The notes below the pieces were generated by a model, which was not told where the DNA came from, did not search any database, and saw nothing but the letters and a program-made list of their open reading frames with translations. Shown in pieces: positions 60,277 to 64,000 of a stretch of DNA of 64,000 nt. The stretch's first letter is position 1, and every line of letters starts with the position of its first letter. The translations under genes and the position numbers were made by a program. The DNA is from Gyrodactylus bullatarudis (lineage: Eukaryota > Platyhelminthes > Monogenea > Gyrodactylidea > Gyrodactylidae). Where the stretch lies: the NCBI GenBank assembly GCA_012064415.1, contig SSNU01000050.1, positions 394,993-458,992 of the forward strand. The letters run 5' to 3'.

Positions 60277-61944
60277 TACTTTCTAAATATGCTCTCACCG
60301 TTTGCTCAATTGACAGATGATATTAAAAATCATTTCAACATAATAAATATTTATTCAGAGATAACTTGAGATGTGATAGCAAAAGTATCTTGAGAAAGTA
60401 CTTTTGTGATCGTGTTTGTTTTTGAAAATTACCAGTTTGTTTTATTATTAATCCATCTCTCAACAGATACAACAACAGTTTCCGATTAATAATCAAGATT
60501 TTCACGTGCCTGATTGATTTAAATTTTGATGTTTGAACATTTTCCTTTTTTATTCCTTAATCATGGGAGTAATCTTATCTATTTTCTTTGTATTTTTTAT
60601 CAAACATCAAGAAAAAGTATTCCCATAAATCTTGAATCGGAATTCCAAAACATGAATTCTTCAATACAATAGAATTTCATTTCCCGATTATTATGAAAAG
60701 TATGTGAAAATATCAAGTACTCCCTCTGCTTACTTCATTTCTCTGATTAAAATTAATCTTGTCCTTTTTTTAGGATTTAAAAAAAAAATTAATTTGACTA
60801 CTATTTTCAAGCTAAAAAGATTTCAAAATTCAATTTTATTTCGAATATTTAAAAATCTGTAAAATTTATAAAATATAACTTTTCTCTATTCGGACATGTG
60901 ATGGTTTTGAGTAGAATGAGAAATAGACTTCTTCAAAACTTCAAGTATTTTATTTTTACTAGTTTTATCTCTAAACCCATAGCTATTTGATTGAATCAGT
61001 TACATTGTATATCAAGTTTGATTACTGAAGATAAATAATTTAAGAAAAATTGTACTTTCTTTTGACTGATCATGATGGTCAAAGTAAACTGATGATTTGT
61101 CAGGAATATACAAAAAAGGATTCAGATAGAAGAATTCAATCAATTCGTTTTTAATGATTTCAACTTTGTGACAGAAAATACTCTCTCTTTCTTAAAATGT
61201 ACAATTTTTCCCCTGTAACCTTTTGCTTATAAGAAAAGGAAGAAAAACATAAATGGCATATTTCTTCAACCTGTTTATCTTTTCGTTTACCTTTCTACAA
61301 AAAGATTTACTTTGTACGCTTTATTTTAATCTACGAAGCAAACCCGTATAATAATCCAGTGAAGAAAACAATTTCTATATGGTTCATCTTCGTTTTATTA
61401 TCATAAACGTTATTATTAATATAAAAATACAATGAAAGCTAAACGGACTTCCATATATTCATAAAAGGTTTCCCTAGCGAAGAAATGTAAAGAAATTATT
61501 ATAGAAAGTAAAAGTAAAGAGGCAGAGCAAGAAAACAGTTGTTCATCAAATAATTTGCCCTGTGTATAGTACAATATTGTAGAAATATTATTCTCGATCA
61601 AACTTTCTTATATTGACCATTTCTGCTTTATTATGCTATTTTTTCTTTAGGGCATGATGATATTAAAATATTTTTTCCAACGTGAAATGTTTTTTTCCTT
61701 TTTTATGATATTTCTTTTTAAAAATGTTCTTTTGTTAAATCTTGAATCAAAGATTAAGAAATTAGTTAATAAAAATAACTTGAAACCATCATGAACTTTA
61801 AGTTGATTCACTACTGACAATCAATTATAATTATATATTAATAATTAGGAAAATAAAATTTTGATGTAAGCTGAAAAACAACTAAATTCATCAAATGAAA
61901 GAAATCCATTCATTTATTTGGTTGACACCGAGAGATGGACCAGA
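60277..61944. other. No gene seen
   Basis: AT-rich sequence. A short block GATAACTTGAGATGTGATAG at about 60360 is the reverse complement of one near 58672, which suggests further Penelope-related inverted sequence. Nothing else was recognised. Confidence 0.4.
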
Positions 61945-62260
61945 AACATGGAGATGAGAATTCACTATTTTTACAAAAACTCAATATATTTCAAATTCCA
62001 CGATGAAATTAGCCAACAAGTTGTGGAAATTAAAAAAAATCCGAAAGAAATTCAATCTGACCGGAATTAGGCCATTTTTGAGCTTCGAAAATGCACCATA
62101 TTTCCACTTGTTCAACTTTCAAACCGAAAATGTTTCATCGATTTCAAGATTTGAAGGAGTTATGCTGATAATAAGGATCAAAATTAGACGAAGAATTCGA
62201 ATTTTACCATACAAACTGAGAGAAACTTACTGATTCCGAGAAAAAATATAAATACAATTG
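61945..62260 (+). repeat. Dispersed repeat, family A
   Basis: Contains GAGATGAGAATTCACTATTT, TTCAATCTGACCGGAATTAG and GAAAATGCACCATATTTCCA, as in the copies at 640-1170 and 35335-35580. Confidence 0.55.
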
Positions 62261-62396
62261 TCCCCCAGGTTTGGCATATGGGAAAGGGCACACCCCAACT
62301 TTCCAAGAAAAAATAATTTTTTTCTTCTTTCCACATACTTTTTAGTAGGTCTATTAGTTAGTTTGAAATTTTTTTTTGCAAAAAATATCGAAAATT

Positions 62397-63514
62397 TTAC
62401 TGCACTCTGTTGAAGCTTCTAGGTTTTTCTGAAGTGCCTATAAAAATTATTATTATAGTTTACCAATATAAAGAGTTGGATACATTTGGCCAGCAGCGTT
62501 ACAGCATATCAATGCTGTTATTCTCTCCATAGATTTTTTTTCTGTATGACAGAACCTCGACGATGTCTCAATTGTTGTATCTTTCAGAGCTCGCCAAAAT
62601 ATACCTGTCTCATCAGCATTGAAGACATCATTTCGTGAAAATCTCTGGAACCAATTTCGATTTCTTTCAATCCATAGTTCCACTAAATTCAAATTAACAA
62701 GGTCTGATGATCCGGAAATCTAAAAATAAGGTATAAATTTTAAGAGCCAAAAAATAATTCTACTTTAATCACTCTATGCAAAGATAGACCTCTTCTTAGC
62801 TGAAATCTATAAAGCCATCCTTTTGATGGCCGCAATCCACTTGTGATACCGATTCTTCTAGCTTCGCGAAGAATCTGGAGGCCGGAAACTGGCTCTTTGG
62901 CGTCTCTTTTTCTTCGAAAATAATTGAAACATCCTCTCTCAATATCTTCGTACTGGTACATTGGTCTAGACACCTTCAAATTTCCTAAACCATCATCTAC
63001 GGAGCTTTCAATTTCTCCTCTGAGCTTTATTATTTTGCTCACAGTACTCGTATACATCCCATACTCGTGCCCAGCTTTTTGAAGTCCATGTACGTTAAAA
63101 AAATTTATAATCTCCATTTTTTTTGAATTTGTTATATGATGTTTTGGAAAAATCTAAGTGTTTAAAAATAAAACTTACAACTTTTTTCTTCAGTCCTGGA
63201 AAGACTTTAAAAAATCTGTTCATGAATTCTCTGGTAAAGTATAAACCAAAATTCTGAACATGCTGCTTATAGGCAAGATGAAGTGTTCTCCATCTTATTC
63301 TATATCTCGATTCGGTGATACTTCGAGCAATTCTGACATAGCACCTGTCAATGTCTGAAAGATTCATACCATTTTGGGATATGTTTCTGACTTGCTTAAC
63401 TGAGACATTCAATCTGGAAGAAATATCTCGTAAGCTCATTCTTTCTTGGAGCAACTCATTTATCTGAAATTTCTCCAAAGGGTTGAGACGTTTGGCGTAT
63501 TTCATTTTTTGCAT
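62397..63514 (-). pseudogene. Pogo/Tigger-like transposase gene, C-terminally truncated
   Basis: Four minus-strand segments join in frame: 63179-63514, 62764-63153, 62464-62719, 62397-62437, 340 codons to TAA. Segment 1 has an HTH-like stretch (SLRDISSRLNVSVKQVR) of unclear family. Segment 2 has the HTH (KMEIINFF..., TSTVSKIIK) and CENP-B-type DNA-binding part (ILREARRIGI, GWLYRF). Segment 3 has DVFNADETGIFWRAL with the first catalytic aspartate, then MERITALICCNAAGQ and YIG. Segment 4 gives TSEKPRSF, which continues the family's IGK..KPR..K motif. The remaining DD of the triad is absent. The joins are 25, 44 and 26 bases with GT-AG ends; 25-26 is unusually short for introns, so small frameshifting insertions are an alternative. 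Confidence 0.7.
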
Positions 63515-64000
63515 TTGTGTGATACAAGCAAATTAAACATCATGATTAATAGAATGATGCATAGGAATGTATGTGTTTGATTGACACGAAAAAGGCAAGA
63601 TCGTGTTCAGTCATAGCTTAATTTGTACATTGTAAGTCTACACACTACAGCAAATTCAAGCCTTTAATTAGCAATAAAAATTGTTCAACCATTATTTATC
63701 CTTAAAATTATTAAACCACATCGATATCACAGCCATGTGACTCTGGCATTATTCGTTCATTATTACAAAAAAAGGATAATTTTTAAAATGGTTAATAGAT
63801 TTAAGGCTGAGGATCCTGATTAAGAATTCCTAAACTTTATTGGTATTTAAAATTGATAGAACTTATTTTTAAATCTATGATAAAAAAATAAAATTTTTTT
63901 CGTGATTTTTATAAAAACCTTCTATAAGGGTTTTAAGTTATAAATGTTAAACACTTCACCAGAATTATTTTGCTGAAAAAATTGTGTTCTTATCTCTATT
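63515..64000. other. No gene seen
   Basis: AT-rich sequence upstream of the pogo-like gene to the window end. No terminal inverted repeat of that element was identified. Confidence 0.4.

Overview
This is eukaryotic DNA from an invertebrate animal. It is AT-rich, its genes are split by GT-AG introns, and it carries metazoan-only gene families (tensin, a Src-type kinase, a Shark SH2-ankyrin kinase) amid dense transposon debris. Shark kinases are known from invertebrates and not vertebrates. An arthropod with an AT-rich, repeat-laden genome (for example a copepod) would fit, but the phylum is an inference.

Layout. 1-4005: repeats, no gene. 4006-27804 (+): a 19-exon tensin-like gene whose splice phases all agree and give 1297 codons plus stop; its C-terminus is a tensin-type SH2 domain followed by a PTB domain, and it has no PTEN-like phosphatase/C2 part. 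Its 10-kb third intron is packed with palindromic elements and a tRNA-derived SINE. 28873-about 36.5 kb (-): a poorly recognised coiled-coil gene with a possible GRIP-like C-terminus; one of its introns holds a 4.4-kb fold-back structure around a decayed LINE. 35.7-46.9 kb: a mariner deletion derivative, a palindromic MITE and a SINE that both carry hammerhead-like motifs, further dispersed repeats, a MULE deletion derivative with 83-bp terminal repeats, and another large inverted repeat. 47039-48358 (+): a Src-type kinase that starts in mid-SH2 and has a reading-frame problem in the activation segment. 48520-54906 (+): the first six visible exons of a Shark kinase (SH2-ankyrin-SH2-linker-kinase start), cut off after the ATP-binding lysine. 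55.1-60.3 kb: Penelope-like element pieces with inverted terminal repeats and hammerhead-like motifs, plus a perfect 129-bp inverted repeat. 62397-63514 (-): a truncated pogo/Tigger-like transposase gene.

The host genes share a theme. Tensin is an adaptor at integrin adhesions that reads phosphotyrosine, and Src- and Shark-type kinases write and read phosphotyrosine. All three are on the + strand, but nothing in the sequence shows co-regulation and the clustering may be chance. The signals most worth following are the hammerhead-like motifs in three different repeat types, the paired breaks in the Src-like gene, the perfect hairpin, and the very short intron-like gaps in the pogo-type gene. 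All models were read by eye from splice signals and homology memory; no search was run.
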